Notes: generated by a model not told the origin, from the letters alone. A stretch of DNA of 64,000 nt from Rhizobacter sp. Root1221 (GCF_001425785.1 NZ_LMDI01000045.1:116686-180685); one strand, 5' to 3'; counted from the first letter of the stretch, positions 39,948 to 49,603 are shown. Numbers and translations are program-made.

Positions 39948-41810
39948 ATGACCACACAGACCCTTCGCGGCGCCGACCCGTTCGCCGACCTGACGCGGCT
40001 CGGCCGCATCGACGTGCGTGCGATCCCGCGCGTGCTGACCCGCCTCACCCGCCTGGCGATGCGTTACCCGTGGCGCTTTGCCGCCGCGGTGCTCTGCGCG
40101 CTGGGCGCGGCGGTGTCCAACCTCGTCACACCCATGCTGCTCGGCCGTGCCGTGGACCAGGCGAACCACCTGCTCGCCGCCGGACCGGGCAACGAGGTGC
40201 GCGGGGCGTTGTGGTGGACCGCGGTGGCCCTGGTGGCCGCGTGTGCCGTGCGCGGCACGCTCACGGGCCTGCAGGGGTACCTGGGCGAGAACCTCGCGCA
40301 CCGGGTCGGCTACGACCTGCGCCTCGCGTTCTACGAGAAGCTGCAGCGCCTGGGCTTCGGCTACCACGACAAGGTGCATTCGGGCGACCTGATCGCCCGC
40401 GGCATGCTGGACCTGGAGGGGGTGCGCGTGTACCTCGAATCGGGCCTGCTGCGCATCGTCACGCTCGTGCTGCTGGTGGGCGCCGGTGCAGGGCGGCTGC
40501 TCGGCGTGGACGTTCTGCTCGGCTGCCTCGCCCTGGGTTTCGTGCCGTTTGTCGTGTGGCGGGCCGGCCGCATGGCGCTGCTGCTGCGGTTGAGCTGGGA
40601 CAGGCTGCAATCGATGATGTCCGACCTGACGCTGCGGATGGAGGAGAACCTGCAGGGCGTGCGGGTGGTGCGTGCGTTTGCGTCGAAGGCATTCGAACTG
40701 GCGCGCTTCGACGCGCTGTCACAAGCCGCGCTCGCGCTGTCCAACCGCCGCATCACCTACCGCATGCAATCGGTGACGGCGATGAACGTGGCGTACCACG
40801 TGGCGATGGGGGCCGTGTTGTGGGTGGGCGGCCGCCGGGTCGCTGCCGGCACGCTGACCGTGGGGCAACTCACCGAGTTCCTGACGTTCATGACGCTGCT
40901 CCAGTTGCCGGTGCGCCAGGTGGGCATGATCGTCAACTCCAGCGCCCGCGCGGCCTCGTCGGGCGCGCGGCTGTTCGAGGTGCTCGACAGCGAACCCGAG
41001 ATCCGGGACCGGCCCGGCGCTGCCAACCTCGCGCTCACCCAAGGGGTGCTGCGCTTCGAGTCGGTGGACTTCGCCTATGCCGGGCGCGAGACCCGCCCGG
41101 CGCTCACCGGCATCAGCTTCGAACTGCGGCCCGGCCGCACGGTGGGGATCGTGGGGGCCCCGGGCAGCGGCAAGTCCACCATCGCGCAGCTGATCCCGCG
41201 GTTCTACGACGTCACCGGCGGGCGCATCACGCTCGACGGACAGGATGTTCGCCAGGTGACGCTGCAGTCGCTGCGCGGTGCCGTGGCGCTGGTCCAGCAG
41301 GAGAGTTTCCTGTTCGACACCTCCGTCCACCACAACGTGGCCTATGCCGAACCAGCCGCGTCCGCGGACCGGGTGGTGGCCGCCGCCACCACCGCGCAAA
41401 TCCACGACCATGTGGACCGCCTGCCCGCCCGATACGACACCCGGGTGGGCGAACGCGGCGTGGCCTTGTCCGGCGGGCAGCGGCAGCGCCTGTCGATCGC
41501 CCGGGGCCTCGTCGCCGACCCGGCGGTGCTGGTGTTCGACGATGCCACCTCGGCCATCGACGCCGCCACCGAGCAACACGTGCGCCACGGCCTGAAGCAG
41601 GCCGCGGCGGGCAAGGCCACGCTGATCATCGCGCACCGGCTGAGTTCGCTGCGGCACGCGGACGAGATCCTCGTGCTGGACGCCGGCCGCATCGTCGAAC
41701 GCGGCACCCACGCCACGCTGCTGGCCCGCGGGGGGCACTACGCCGACCTCTGGGCGCTGCAGCATCGCCACAGCGCGCCCGTGCCGGCCGATGACGAGGT
41801 GGTGGCATGA
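39948..41810 (+). CDS. ABC exporter half-transporter A (degenerate catalytic site)
   Basis: A 620-residue half-exporter: six-helix ABC_membrane domain (about 40-330) then a nucleotide-binding domain (about 360-600). Walker A is GAPGSGKST and the signature is canonical (LSGGQRQRLSIARGL). Walker B reads VLVFDDATSAID, with Asp in place of the catalytic Glu. Its stop overlaps the start of the partner gene. Type IV (ABCB-like) exporters in such pairs form heterodimers with one weak and one strong ATP site. Likely export of a hydrophobic compound or drug; the real substrate is unknown. Confidence 0.88.
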   Translation: MTTQTLRGADPFADLTRLGRIDVRAIPRVLTRLTRLAMRYPWRFAAAVLCALGAAVSNLVTPMLLGRAVDQANHLLAAGPGNEVRGALWWTAVALVAACAVRGTLTGLQGYLGENLAHRVGYDLRLAFYEKLQRLGFGYHDKVHSGDLIARGMLDLEGVRVYLESGLLRIVTLVLLVGAGAGRLLGVDVLLGCLALGFVPFVVWRAGRMALLLRLSWDRLQSMMSDLTLRMEENLQGVRVVRAFASKAFELARFDALSQAALALSNRRITYRMQSVTAMNVAYHVAMGAVLWVGGRRVAAGTLTVGQLTEFLTFMTLLQLPVRQVGMIVNSSARAASSGARLFEVLDSEPEIRDRPGAANLALTQGVLRFESVDFAYAGRETRPALTGISFELRPGRTVGIVGAPGSGKSTIAQLIPRFYDVTGGRITLDGQDVRQVTLQSLRGAVALVQQESFLFDTSVHHNVAYAEPAASADRVVAAATTAQIHDHVDRLPARYDTRVGERGVALSGGQRQRLSIARGLVADPAVLVFDDATSAIDAATEQHVRHGLKQAAAGKATLIIAHRLSSLRHADEILVLDAGRIVERGTHATLLARGGHYADLWALQHRHSAPVPADDEVVA

Positions 41811-43591
41811 GCACCGCCATCGCACACGACGAACACGGCGAACAGATCTTCAGCCGCTTCGACACCCGCGTGGTGTCGCGCCTGTGGTCGTTCGTGCGGC
41901 CCTACCGGCGGGTGCTGGTGGCAGCGGTGCTGTCGGTCGTCGCCTACACCGCGGTGCAGGTGGCCATCCCCGTCACCGTGCGCCATGCCATCGACAGCAT
42001 GCTGGGCCACGCCGGCTCGCCGTTGTCTACGGTGATGGCCGCATTCGCCATGCTGGTCGCGCTCAACGGCGGGCTCAACTTCCTGCAGGAATGGGTGGCC
42101 GCACGCCTGGCCCAGCGGGTGATCTTCGACCTGCGCCGGGCGATGTTCGCGCACCTGCAGGACGTGTCGCTGTCCACGCTCGACCAGACCCAGGTGGGCC
42201 GGTTGATGTCCCGCCTGGCAGGCGACGTCAATGCACTGCAGGAGTTCCTCGAGACCTCGGTGTCGGCGGTGGGCGACCTGTTCCTGCTGGTGGGCATCGT
42301 GGCCGTGTTGTTGTGGATGGACCTGCGGCTCGGCGCCCTGACACTGGCCGCGCTGCCGGCCCTGCTGCTGGTGCGCCTGGTGTGGCTGCCGTGGGCACGC
42401 GACAAGTTCCGGCGCGCCCGGGAAGCCTCGTCGAGCGTCAACGCCTCGCTTGCCGAAAACATCAACGGCATCCGCACCGTGCAGGAGAACCGCCGGCAGG
42501 CGGTGAACTTCGCGCGCTACGACGTGAAGGCGCGCGAGAACCGGGAGGCCCAGATCGGCTCATCACGCGCGGCCCAGGTGATGGTGCCGCTCGTGGACAC
42601 CCTGACGGGCATCGCGATGGCCGTGGTGGTGGTGGCCGGTGGCCAGGGCGTGCTCGACGGCACGCTCGGGGTGGGCGTGATGGTGGCGTTCATCTTCTAC
42701 GTGCAGAAGTTCTTCGACCCCATCCGCACGCTGTCGATGCAGTACACCGTGATGCAGCGGGCCATGGCGGCCGGCCAGCGGATCTTCGAGGTGCTCGACG
42801 TGCCGCTGCACATCGTGGACCGGCCCGGAGCGATCGACCTGCCCGCCGATTTCGAACCCGGCATCGAGTTCCGTGGCGTGCAGTTCGGCTACCGGCCGGG
42901 GCAGCCCGTGTTGCACGACCTGAACCTCACCATCGCTCCGCACCAGACGGTGGCCCTCGTGGGCCCCACCGGATCGGGCAAGACCACCGTCACCGCACTG
43001 CTGCACCGCTTCTACGAGGTGAACGCCGGCGAGGTGCGTGTGGGTGGGCACGACGTGCGCGACCTCACGCTCGACTCGCTGGGCCGCCAGATCGGCATGG
43101 TGCTGCAGGAGCCGTTCCTCTTCAGCGGCACCATCCTCGACAACATCCGCTACGGCCTGCCCGGGGCCACGCGGGAGGACGCCATCGCCGCGGCGCAGTC
43201 GGTGCGTGCCCACGCGTTCATCGAGCGGCTGCCGCTCGGCTACGACACCCCGCTCGGCCAGCGCGGGCGCAACCTGTCGATCGGGCAGCGCCAGTTGCTG
43301 AGCTTCGCGCGGGCCCTGCTCGCCGACCCGAAGATCCTGGTGCTCGACGAGGCCACCGCCAACATCGACAGCTTCACCGAACTCGAGATCCAGCAGGCGC
43401 TCGCGCTGCTGCGCCGCGGCCGCACGACCATCGTGATCGCACATCGCCTGGCCACGGTGCGCGACGCCGACGTGATCGTGGTGCTGGAACACGGGCGCAT
43501 CCGCGAGCAAGGGAACCACGCGGCGCTGCTGGCGTCGGGCGGGTTGTATGCGAAGCTGCATGCGAACAGCCGGGGGTCGTTCGATGATTGA
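41807..43591 (+). CDS. ABC exporter half-transporter B (catalytically competent Walker B)
   Basis: A 594-residue partner of the preceding protein, with ATG overlapping its stop. ABC_membrane domain about 30-320. The nucleotide-binding domain has Walker A GPTGSGKTT, a variant signature LSIGQRQLLSFARAL (LSIGQ rather than LSGGQ) and a normal Walker B ILVLDEATANID. Thus the consensus ATP site is formed by this Walker B with the partner's signature, and the other site is degenerate, as in TmrAB/TM287-288-type exporters. Confidence 0.88.
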   Translation: MSTAIAHDEHGEQIFSRFDTRVVSRLWSFVRPYRRVLVAAVLSVVAYTAVQVAIPVTVRHAIDSMLGHAGSPLSTVMAAFAMLVALNGGLNFLQEWVAARLAQRVIFDLRRAMFAHLQDVSLSTLDQTQVGRLMSRLAGDVNALQEFLETSVSAVGDLFLLVGIVAVLLWMDLRLGALTLAALPALLLVRLVWLPWARDKFRRAREASSSVNASLAENINGIRTVQENRRQAVNFARYDVKARENREAQIGSSRAAQVMVPLVDTLTGIAMAVVVVAGGQGVLDGTLGVGVMVAFIFYVQKFFDPIRTLSMQYTVMQRAMAAGQRIFEVLDVPLHIVDRPGAIDLPADFEPGIEFRGVQFGYRPGQPVLHDLNLTIAPHQTVALVGPTGSGKTTVTALLHRFYEVNAGEVRVGGHDVRDLTLDSLGRQIGMVLQEPFLFSGTILDNIRYGLPGATREDAIAAAQSVRAHAFIERLPLGYDTPLGQRGRNLSIGQRQLLSFARALLADPKILVLDEATANIDSFTELEIQQALALLRRGRTTIVIAHRLATVRDADVIVVLEHGRIREQGNHAALLASGGLYAKLHANSRGSFDD

Positions 43592-43746
43592 CGTGCCGGC
43601 GGGTGCCCACGCACGGCGCCCTCGATGGCCCGCCACGCGACGACCTGCGTCGCTCCTGGATCTGGCCCTGGTCCTTGGTGTTGCCCCGACCGGCGTCGTT
43701 ACCGGTTCGAGCGTTGGCGACAACCGTGGCGGCGGGTGGGGACTTC

Positions 43747-44526
43747 TCAGCTTGCGGCCAGCAAGGTCGCGCCGCCCCATGCGACCAGCAGCACGCCCGC
43801 ACCCCGGCCGATCCAGTGGCCGGCCGGACTGAGCTTCTCGACCAGGACGAACAAGGCGATGCCTGCGATCCAGGCGAAGTTCATGACGCCGCCGACGAAC
43901 AGCAACAACATCAGCATCCAACAACAACCCACACAGACAGCGCCGTGACGCAAACCCATCAGGAGCGCACCGCGCGCGCCCGGGCGCCAGTGCGTCATGA
44001 TGAAATCCAGAGGCGAGCGACAGTACCGCAGGCAAGCCTGCTTCAACGGCGTCCATTGGTAGATGCCGGCGGCGATCAGCACCGCACCGGCCAGCACGAT
44101 GCTCGTGCTCTGCATCATCGGCGACAGCAGTGCGGCTTTCTCCAGCCCGAACTGCAGCGCCGTCGCCGCGAGGCTGAACGCAGCCCAGACTGCGAGGTAG
44201 CCAAAGGCGAAGGCGCCCGACGCGGTCGCCGGCTCGCCACGTTCGCTGCGGCGCCGCGCGATGGTGGCAAAGAGCAGGATCATCGGCGCGGCGCTCGGCA
44301 GCATCATGGCCGCCATCATGACGGCCCACATGATGAGCACGACCAGCGCATGACCAGGCGTCCACAGCTGAGCGCTCATCGGCATCAACATGTCGCCCAT
44401 CGCTTGCATCATCCCGGCGCCGGCCAGCAAGTAGGCCCAGGACAAGACGACGACGAGCAGCAGGCTGAAGACGACGAGGAGGCGGTCGCGCCTCAACGCC
44501 CCCTCGATCAGCGAGCCGGCGGTCAC
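43747..44526 (-). CDS. DUF2182 family multi-pass membrane protein
   Basis: A 259-residue membrane protein with about seven helices. The family pattern is WAVMMAAMMLPSAAPMILLF, Met-rich, plus HGAVCVGCCWMLMLLLFVGG with a Cys-x-x-Cys-Cys motif. DUF2182 proteins are often annotated as metal-binding membrane proteins because of these Met/Cys clusters. It lies 48 bp downstream of the DUF1326 gene, the usual partner, on the same strand. Confidence 0.85.
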   Translation of the reverse strand: MTAGSLIEGALRRDRLLVVFSLLLVVVLSWAYLLAGAGMMQAMGDMLMPMSAQLWTPGHALVVLIMWAVMMAAMMLPSAAPMILLFATIARRRSERGEPATASGAFAFGYLAVWAAFSLAATALQFGLEKAALLSPMMQSTSIVLAGAVLIAAGIYQWTPLKQACLRYCRSPLDFIMTHWRPGARGALLMGLRHGAVCVGCCWMLMLLLFVGGVMNFAWIAGIALFVLVEKLSPAGHWIGRGAGVLLVAWGGATLLAAS

Positions 44527-44574
44527 GTCGACGCCTCCAACCGCGTGATCACCCCTGCGGCTGCAGGAACCTCA

Positions 44575-45210
44575 TCAGGCTGCCACGCCCTGCGGCGTCT
44601 GAACGACATGCGCGAGGGTACTGTGGCTGCCCTGCGTCTCGAACTTGATGGCACCGCTACTGCGGATGTTGGCAGAGGCCACTTCGCCCTCGCGGTGCTC
44701 GAAGCCCTCGGGCATCACGACCTGGATGCGATGCGCAGCGCCGGTTACCGGGTTCTTGATCGGTTCGACCTCGGTCTCGAGCACACCAGGGATGACCAGG
44801 CGTGCGGTCCTGCCAGCCTTGTCGAAGTCGAACTTGATCGGAGCGAAGATCGGCTCATGCATCTTTGTCACGATGAGGCTGCAGATGTGGAACAGCGTCC
44901 CTTCCGCCGAGTTCTGCCCTGACATGATCTTGAACAAGGCTTCGCGCTGCTCCGGGCTGGCCCGCTCATCGATGATCGGCTGCAACTGGCCGTTGCCTTC
45001 GTGCAGAGCGCCAGGGAAGTGGACAACTGCAAAGAAGGTCAAGCCGTCCAGGCGCGTGCTTTCGAAGTGCCCCTTCGCAATGCGCATGCCCAAGAAGCCC
45101 TTGCAATAACCCTGAGTCGGCTTCGCGTTGAAATCGCAGGGGCAACCGTAGGCGCAGGTGCAGTTCTTGAGCCATTCGCCTTCGAGGCGCCAGTTCGCTA
45201 GTTGTGCCAT
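44575..45210 (-). CDS. DUF1326 family protein
   Basis: A 211-residue soluble protein. The N-terminus WRLEGEWLKNCTCAYGCPCD carries the diagnostic CxCxxGCPC cysteine cluster, suggestive of metal binding. The ribosome site AGGAG lies 10 nt before ATG 45210. Function is not established; the conserved pairing with DUF2182 hints at a shared metal-related membrane process. Confidence 0.85.
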   Translation of the reverse strand: MAQLANWRLEGEWLKNCTCAYGCPCDFNAKPTQGYCKGFLGMRIAKGHFESTRLDGLTFFAVVHFPGALHEGNGQLQPIIDERASPEQREALFKIMSGQNSAEGTLFHICSLIVTKMHEPIFAPIKFDFDKAGRTARLVIPGVLETEVEPIKNPVTGAAHRIQVVMPEGFEHREGEVASANIRSSGAIKFETQGSHSTLAHVVQTPQGVAA

Positions 45211-45459
45211 GATCTCGTCTCCTGTCAGATGCGATGCTGCGATCGCGGCGGGCATTTCCGTGCCGCCCCGTGCCGCCGTTACATCCTGCCGCGCTCAGCC
45301 CGCAAGAATGCGAGACGCCAGCAACCAACTTGCTGCACGCTGGCGCATGCCTGATGGAGCCGCCCGAGATGTACCCGGTCGCTTGACTATCCGCCGATTG
45401 CAGGCCGTGCGCAACACCGATTGACACGATCAGCCAGGAGACCGGCCCTCGCCGTCCGA

Positions 45460-45885
45460 TCAGCCGGACCCGGCTCCGGGCGAGAGGTTGCGCTCGGCCT
45501 GATCCGCCGTCACGACACTCACGGGCACACCGAACCGCTCGATGCGGTGGGCGAGATCGAGGTGCAGCCACCGGGAGATCCGCTCTGGCAGCGTCGAGAC
45601 GATGACCTCGTCGTACTTCTCGCGCTCGAGCGTCTGGCGCACGGCCTCGTACGGGTCGGTGGCCCCGACGATCCCTTGCACATGCGAGCCCGCAGCTGCG
45701 TCAAGCAGCGGGATCGCGAGCTCGAGCGTGATGGCCGCCTCCTCGGTGTCCGGGTCCCAATACGGCCGGGGGACCAGGAGCGTGAATGCGCACGGCCCGC
45801 TTGCGGCCCGCGCGGCGACCGCGGCGAGCAACTTGGGCGAAGCCGCGGTCCGGTGCGCCACGATGAGGATACGCCTGTCACTCAT
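45460..45885 (-). CDS. Universal-stress-protein-like protein
   Basis: A 141-residue single-domain protein with the UspA-like Rossmann pattern: RILIVAHRTAASPKLLAAVA at the start, VQGIVGATDPYEAVRQTLER in the middle and YDEVIVSTLPERISRWLHLD followed by the terminal strand VPVSVVTA. The GxxGx(9)G(S/T) ATP-binding motif is not clear, so it may not bind ATP. Stands alone between the DUF1326 gene and the haloperoxidase gene. Confidence 0.72.
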   Translation of the reverse strand: MSDRRILIVAHRTAASPKLLAAVAARAASGPCAFTLLVPRPYWDPDTEEAAITLELAIPLLDAAAGSHVQGIVGATDPYEAVRQTLEREKYDEVIVSTLPERISRWLHLDLAHRIERFGVPVSVVTADQAERNLSPGAGSG

Positions 45886-46121
45886 GATGGGGTCCTTCTC
45901 GACGTACGTTGTCCCATCTTGGTGCTCTGCGGCCGATTTGGAATCAAGTGGACGGCATATCCCCGTGGCAAATTGTGGTCTCTCGACGAAGTTCAGTGCC
46001 CTTGCCCACGCCTGTGTGACTCGCCGCAGCGCCGGCTCGTTGAGATGCTGCCGCACAAGCTCGAGTTGCAAGGGGCGTCCGACGACAACAAGCGCCGCCG
46101 GGGTGATGCCTGCCCGCCCGG

Positions 46122-47879
46122 TCAGATCTCCGCCACGGAGCCGTCGAACCGCGTGAACCGGAAGCCCTGGAAGGCCTCGTGGAACGTGAACCGTTCGTCG
46201 CGCAACAACGCGATGCCCACTTCCTCGGCCTGCGGCAGCGACGACGCCGCGTCCGAACGCCAGTGGATGCCGGCCCAGTTGCGGCCAGTGCCGAGGTTGG
46301 TGGCGAGCTTGTTCAACTCGCCCCCCACCGTCAGCGGCGGGCCCACATAGGGGATCAGCTTCGCGGGGTCGGACGGGTCCGGCTGCACCGGGTCGGCGAT
46401 CACGTGGTTCTCGTCGAAGAAGGCCTTGAGGATGGTGGCGCCCACCGCGGCGTTCGACGAAGCACCGCCCGGGTACGAGCTGTGGTTCGGCGCGCCTTCG
46501 GGGTACGCGCTCGACAGCAGGTACGTGCCGAACTTCGCGAAGCTTCGGGCGATGGCCTCGGATCCCAGCGCGTCCGCATGCAGCGGATAGGCCGACACGC
46601 CGTTCGCCAGGCGCTGGTGCACGAGCCCGCCGAACGCCTCGGGCCGCAGCGTGCGCTGCACGAACCACTTCTGCCAGTAGTTCGCGCGGATGTTGCGCGA
46701 CGTCGCAGTGGTCAGCAGGCCCTGGATGTACCCGGTGCCCCACGAGGCCGCGGCGGACGCCGACGTCTTGAGGGTGAGGTACGGGTTGCGCGGGTTCAGC
46801 GCGGCGCCGAAGCCCCCCACCACGAGCGGGTTGCTGCTGCGGGCGGTCGACAGCAGTTGCAGTGCGCCCCAGAAGCCCGGCGCGCCACCACGCACGTATT
46901 CGGCGAGGTCGCGACCGGACTGGAGGTACCGCACCTGTGTGTCGAACTCGAGGCGGCGGGTGGCCGCCTTGCCGTCCTGGTTCGCCAGCCATTCGGCGGG
47001 GTCGGCCAGGAAGTCGCTGCCCGGCTTCTGGGGCCGCAGTTGGCCGGCGATGAACTGCGGGCCGTACGGGATGTCGCGGAGCAGGAACTGCGAGATGTAC
47101 GGGCCGTCCAGCACGCCGGGCGGCACCACGTGGCGCGGGGTGGAACCGGAGCGGTCCGAGCGGTCCACGTAACGCGCGGTGCCGCGAAACAGCAGCGGGG
47201 GCGTGACCCGGCCGTTGGCATCACGCGGGCCGGTGTAGCCGCGAAGCGCATCGATCTCGCGTGCCGCTGCAAGCACCAGCGGATGCTGGGTATCGGCCTG
47301 GTATGCGTGGAACGGCACGTCGCGCAGCAGCGATTGCCAATAGGCCTCGACCGCCTCGGCGGCCCGCTCGGCGCCCGCCAGCACGGGGGGCGGCGGGATC
47401 AGGATCTGCGGCGGCGAAATGCCTTCCAGGTTCACCGCCAGCGTGCCGAGCGGGTTGACGAGCTTGCGGGTGCCGCCCAGCGGCACCCGCTCGAAGTCCG
47501 CCTGCTGGCGCGTGTCGATCGCCTGGCGCAGCAGGCCCCAGGCGGCGAGGTCCACCTCACCTCGTGTGTTGTGTGGCAGGCCGCGTGTGTCGCTGCCGAT
47601 CTTGTTGGGGTAGCGGTCTTCGTCGCCGTTGGTCGGGTGGCGCGCGATGGGCTCGTCGTAGTTCGCCTTCGCGCGGTCCACCCGCACCTTCAGGGTCTTG
47701 CGGCGCAACTGCTGGTTCAGGTCGCCGCCGCGTTCGCGCAGCGGCGACAGGTCGGGGGCGCCGTCCGCCGCCCGGGGTTCGGCGGCGGCCGCCGAACCAC
47801 CGACGGCCAGTGCGGCCGTGGCACCGAGGAACTGGCGGCGTGCGGGTTTCGGTTCATCGCCTGTCGGGAAATCAGCCAT
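46122..47879 (-). CDS. Vanadium-dependent haloperoxidase family protein (PAP2 superfamily), Tat-exported
   Basis: A 585-residue all-alpha protein. The N-terminus carries a twin-arginine signal (ARRQFLGATAALAVGGSAAA). Three pieces of the vanadate/phosphate site are visible: NYWQKWFVQRTLRPEAF (Lys and Arg), NHSSYPGGASSNAAVG in the place of the usual PSGH, and GRNWAGIHWRSDA (Arg and axial His). The chloro/bromoperoxidase family oxidises halides with H2O2, and related bacterial proteins are phosphatases. Replacement of the PSGH His by Gly suggests altered activity. Only a weak sigma-54-like sequence was noticed in the leader. Confidence 0.8.
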   Translation of the reverse strand: MADFPTGDEPKPARRQFLGATAALAVGGSAAAAEPRAADGAPDLSPLRERGGDLNQQLRRKTLKVRVDRAKANYDEPIARHPTNGDEDRYPNKIGSDTRGLPHNTRGEVDLAAWGLLRQAIDTRQQADFERVPLGGTRKLVNPLGTLAVNLEGISPPQILIPPPPVLAGAERAAEAVEAYWQSLLRDVPFHAYQADTQHPLVLAAAREIDALRGYTGPRDANGRVTPPLLFRGTARYVDRSDRSGSTPRHVVPPGVLDGPYISQFLLRDIPYGPQFIAGQLRPQKPGSDFLADPAEWLANQDGKAATRRLEFDTQVRYLQSGRDLAEYVRGGAPGFWGALQLLSTARSSNPLVVGGFGAALNPRNPYLTLKTSASAAASWGTGYIQGLLTTATSRNIRANYWQKWFVQRTLRPEAFGGLVHQRLANGVSAYPLHADALGSEAIARSFAKFGTYLLSSAYPEGAPNHSSYPGGASSNAAVGATILKAFFDENHVIADPVQPDPSDPAKLIPYVGPPLTVGGELNKLATNLGTGRNWAGIHWRSDAASSLPQAEEVGIALLRDERFTFHEAFQGFRFTRFDGSVAEI

Positions 47880-47968
47880 GGGGTCTCCAGGAAGGGGGTG
47901 GACCCGGCTTGGCGCAACTCCTGTTCCCGCAGGGGTGCATATCGATGTGCGAAAGGCGTTGCCCCGCG

Positions 47969-48955
47969 TCAGTACCCCCGCGCGCGATCGACCACGTTGC
48001 GCAGTGGCCGCCCCTCGCGCACCCGCAGCAGGTTGTCGAGCGTGATGTCGACAAGCCGGCGGGCGCTGTTGGGCGTGAGGCCCGCCGTGTGGCTCGTGAT
48101 CACCACCTGCGGCAGGCGCCACAGCGGCGACGCGGGCGGCAGCGGTTCGGGGTCCGTGACGTCGAGGCCCGCGCCAGCGAGATGCCCCGACTGCAGCGCC
48201 GCCAGCAGCGCCCCCGTATCGACGATGCCACCACGGGCGATGTTGTACAGGTAAGCCCCGGGCCGGAGCCGCGCGAGGCGCTCGGCCCCGAACAGGCCGC
48301 GGGTTTCCGCGGTGAGCGGCAACGCGATGACCAGGTGATCGGCGTGCGGGAGTTCGTCGTCGAGCGCGTCGAGGCCCACGGTTCGCTCGACACCCGGCAC
48401 ACCGTCGCCGTGCGGATCCCGGCGCACGGCGGTCACCTTCAGGCCGAGGGCCGCGGCCTTGCGCGCCACGGCTCCACCGATGGCACCGAGCCCCACCACC
48501 AGCAGCGTCTGGCCTTCGGCCTCGAAGAGGCCTGGCAGCGGCGGTGTGGCCCAGGCCTGCCGGTGTTGCGCATCACGCAGTGCGGGCAGCTGGCGTGTAA
48601 AACCCAGCAGAAGGGCCAGCACGTGTTCGGCGATGTTGACGGCGTGCACGCCGCTCGCGTTGGTGACCACCACCGGGCTCGCCCGCAGCCGCGGGGTCAG
48701 CACGCGGTCGACACCGGCCGAGGCGGTCTGGATCCAGCGCAGGCCGGGCGCCGCGCCGAGCAGGTCGTCGATGGTCACGCCCTGGTGGCCCAGCAGCACG
48801 GCGTCGGCGTGGGCCACGGCACCGGTCCAGTCGGCGGCGGTGTCGGCGCGCACGAAACGCACCTCGGGCACCGCGGCGTGGAGCCGCGCGTACTCGGCGT
48901 CGGGCAGCGGGTGGAGAAGGGTCAGCTGGCGGATCGGGGTGAGGGTCTGGGACAT
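47969..48955 (-). CDS. D-2-hydroxyacid dehydrogenase family protein
   Basis: A 328-residue NAD-dependent dehydrogenase. NAD motif VVGLGAIGGAVARKAAALGL, catalytic Arg in ARGGIVDTGALLAALQSG, Glu in GLDVTDPEPLPP and His in ITSHTAGLTPNS (S-H-x-A-G variant). Substrate unknown; glyoxylate/hydroxypyruvate reductase activity is common. ATG 48955 (MSQTLTPIRQ) is chosen. It overlaps by 34 bp the end of the alpha-CTD-like gene upstream, so they form one transcription unit. Confidence 0.85.
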   Translation of the reverse strand: MSQTLTPIRQLTLLHPLPDAEYARLHAAVPEVRFVRADTAADWTGAVAHADAVLLGHQGVTIDDLLGAAPGLRWIQTASAGVDRVLTPRLRASPVVVTNASGVHAVNIAEHVLALLLGFTRQLPALRDAQHRQAWATPPLPGLFEAEGQTLLVVGLGAIGGAVARKAAALGLKVTAVRRDPHGDGVPGVERTVGLDALDDELPHADHLVIALPLTAETRGLFGAERLARLRPGAYLYNIARGGIVDTGALLAALQSGHLAGAGLDVTDPEPLPPASPLWRLPQVVITSHTAGLTPNSARRLVDITLDNLLRVREGRPLRNVVDRARGY

Positions 48956-49359
48956 GGCGGCTGCGGGTGGGCAAATGAAGGTGGGTCGGTCACCTGTTCC
49001 AGCAAGTCGCGTTCCTCGTCGGCCTGGACGGACTCGAGCCAGCGCTCGATCTCCTCGACACTCTTCTTGCCGAGGTTGCGCACCGTGCGCAACCGGCCCG
49101 TGTGCAGCGCCTCGGCAACCGTGTCCACGGTGAGCAGCTGTTTGCGAACGTAGAGGAACTCGGCCTTCAGCCCATTGGCCGTGCGCGCGCTCAGCCGCAA
49201 GAAGGGATCGTCGCTGACCTGGCGCAGCCGCTCCGCGCGGGCCGAGGCGAGCAACTGCCGCACACGCTGGCGCGTCACGTGGAGTTCGGCCGCGATGTCG
49301 GCTACCGAACGGCCGCTGGCCCGCAGGTCTTCCGCACGCGAACATTTTTCGCTGAGCAT
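48922..49359 (-). CDS. Small protein joining a helix-turn-helix to an RNA-polymerase-alpha-CTD-like domain
   Basis: A 145-residue protein. Residues about 10-45 form a helix-turn-helix resembling sigma region 4 (GRSVADIAAELHVTRQRVRQ). About 85-120 resemble the helix-hairpin-helix of the RNA polymerase alpha C-terminal domain (AEALHTGRLRTVRNLGKKSV followed by EEIERWLESV). The last 25 residues are Pro/Ser-rich. GAGGAG lies 8 nt upstream of ATG 49359. Both parts point to contact with promoter DNA or RNA polymerase, but no characterised family is recognised. Confidence 0.65.
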   Translation of the reverse strand: MLSEKCSRAEDLRASGRSVADIAAELHVTRQRVRQLLASARAERLRQVSDDPFLRLSARTANGLKAEFLYVRKQLLTVDTVAEALHTGRLRTVRNLGKKSVEEIERWLESVQADEERDLLEQVTDPPSFAHPQPPCPRPSPRSAS

Positions 49360-49603
49360 CGGCACTCCTCTCCTCAGGCCACATGGTTCATCGGGCCGTT
49401 CGAGCAATCCGCGTACCACGCCATCGACCACGTGCGCGCGTCGCTTTTTCTGCATGACCCGGCAGCGAGGGTGAAAACTGGCCGAACGCCCCCACGCATG
49501 AGGGGGCCGGGACGAGGCATCGTCCTACACCACCGCCCGGCAGCGTGCGGATACTGGAACCATCGGGAGGCCAGGCGGCCACCGACGCACAGGGGAGTTC
49601 AAC

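Noticed and set aside
43583..43832. Open frame overlapping the end of ABC exporter gene B.
   Set aside because: No ribosome site, Arg/Pro/Gly-rich shadow-like translation, and it runs into the convergent DUF2182 gene.
47913..47930. Sigma-54-like sequence on the minus strand before the haloperoxidase gene (CGGGAACAGGAGTTGCG).
   Set aside because: GG and GC are 10 bp apart and TTGC is good, but the -24 block matches poorly, so it was not listed with the five better sites.
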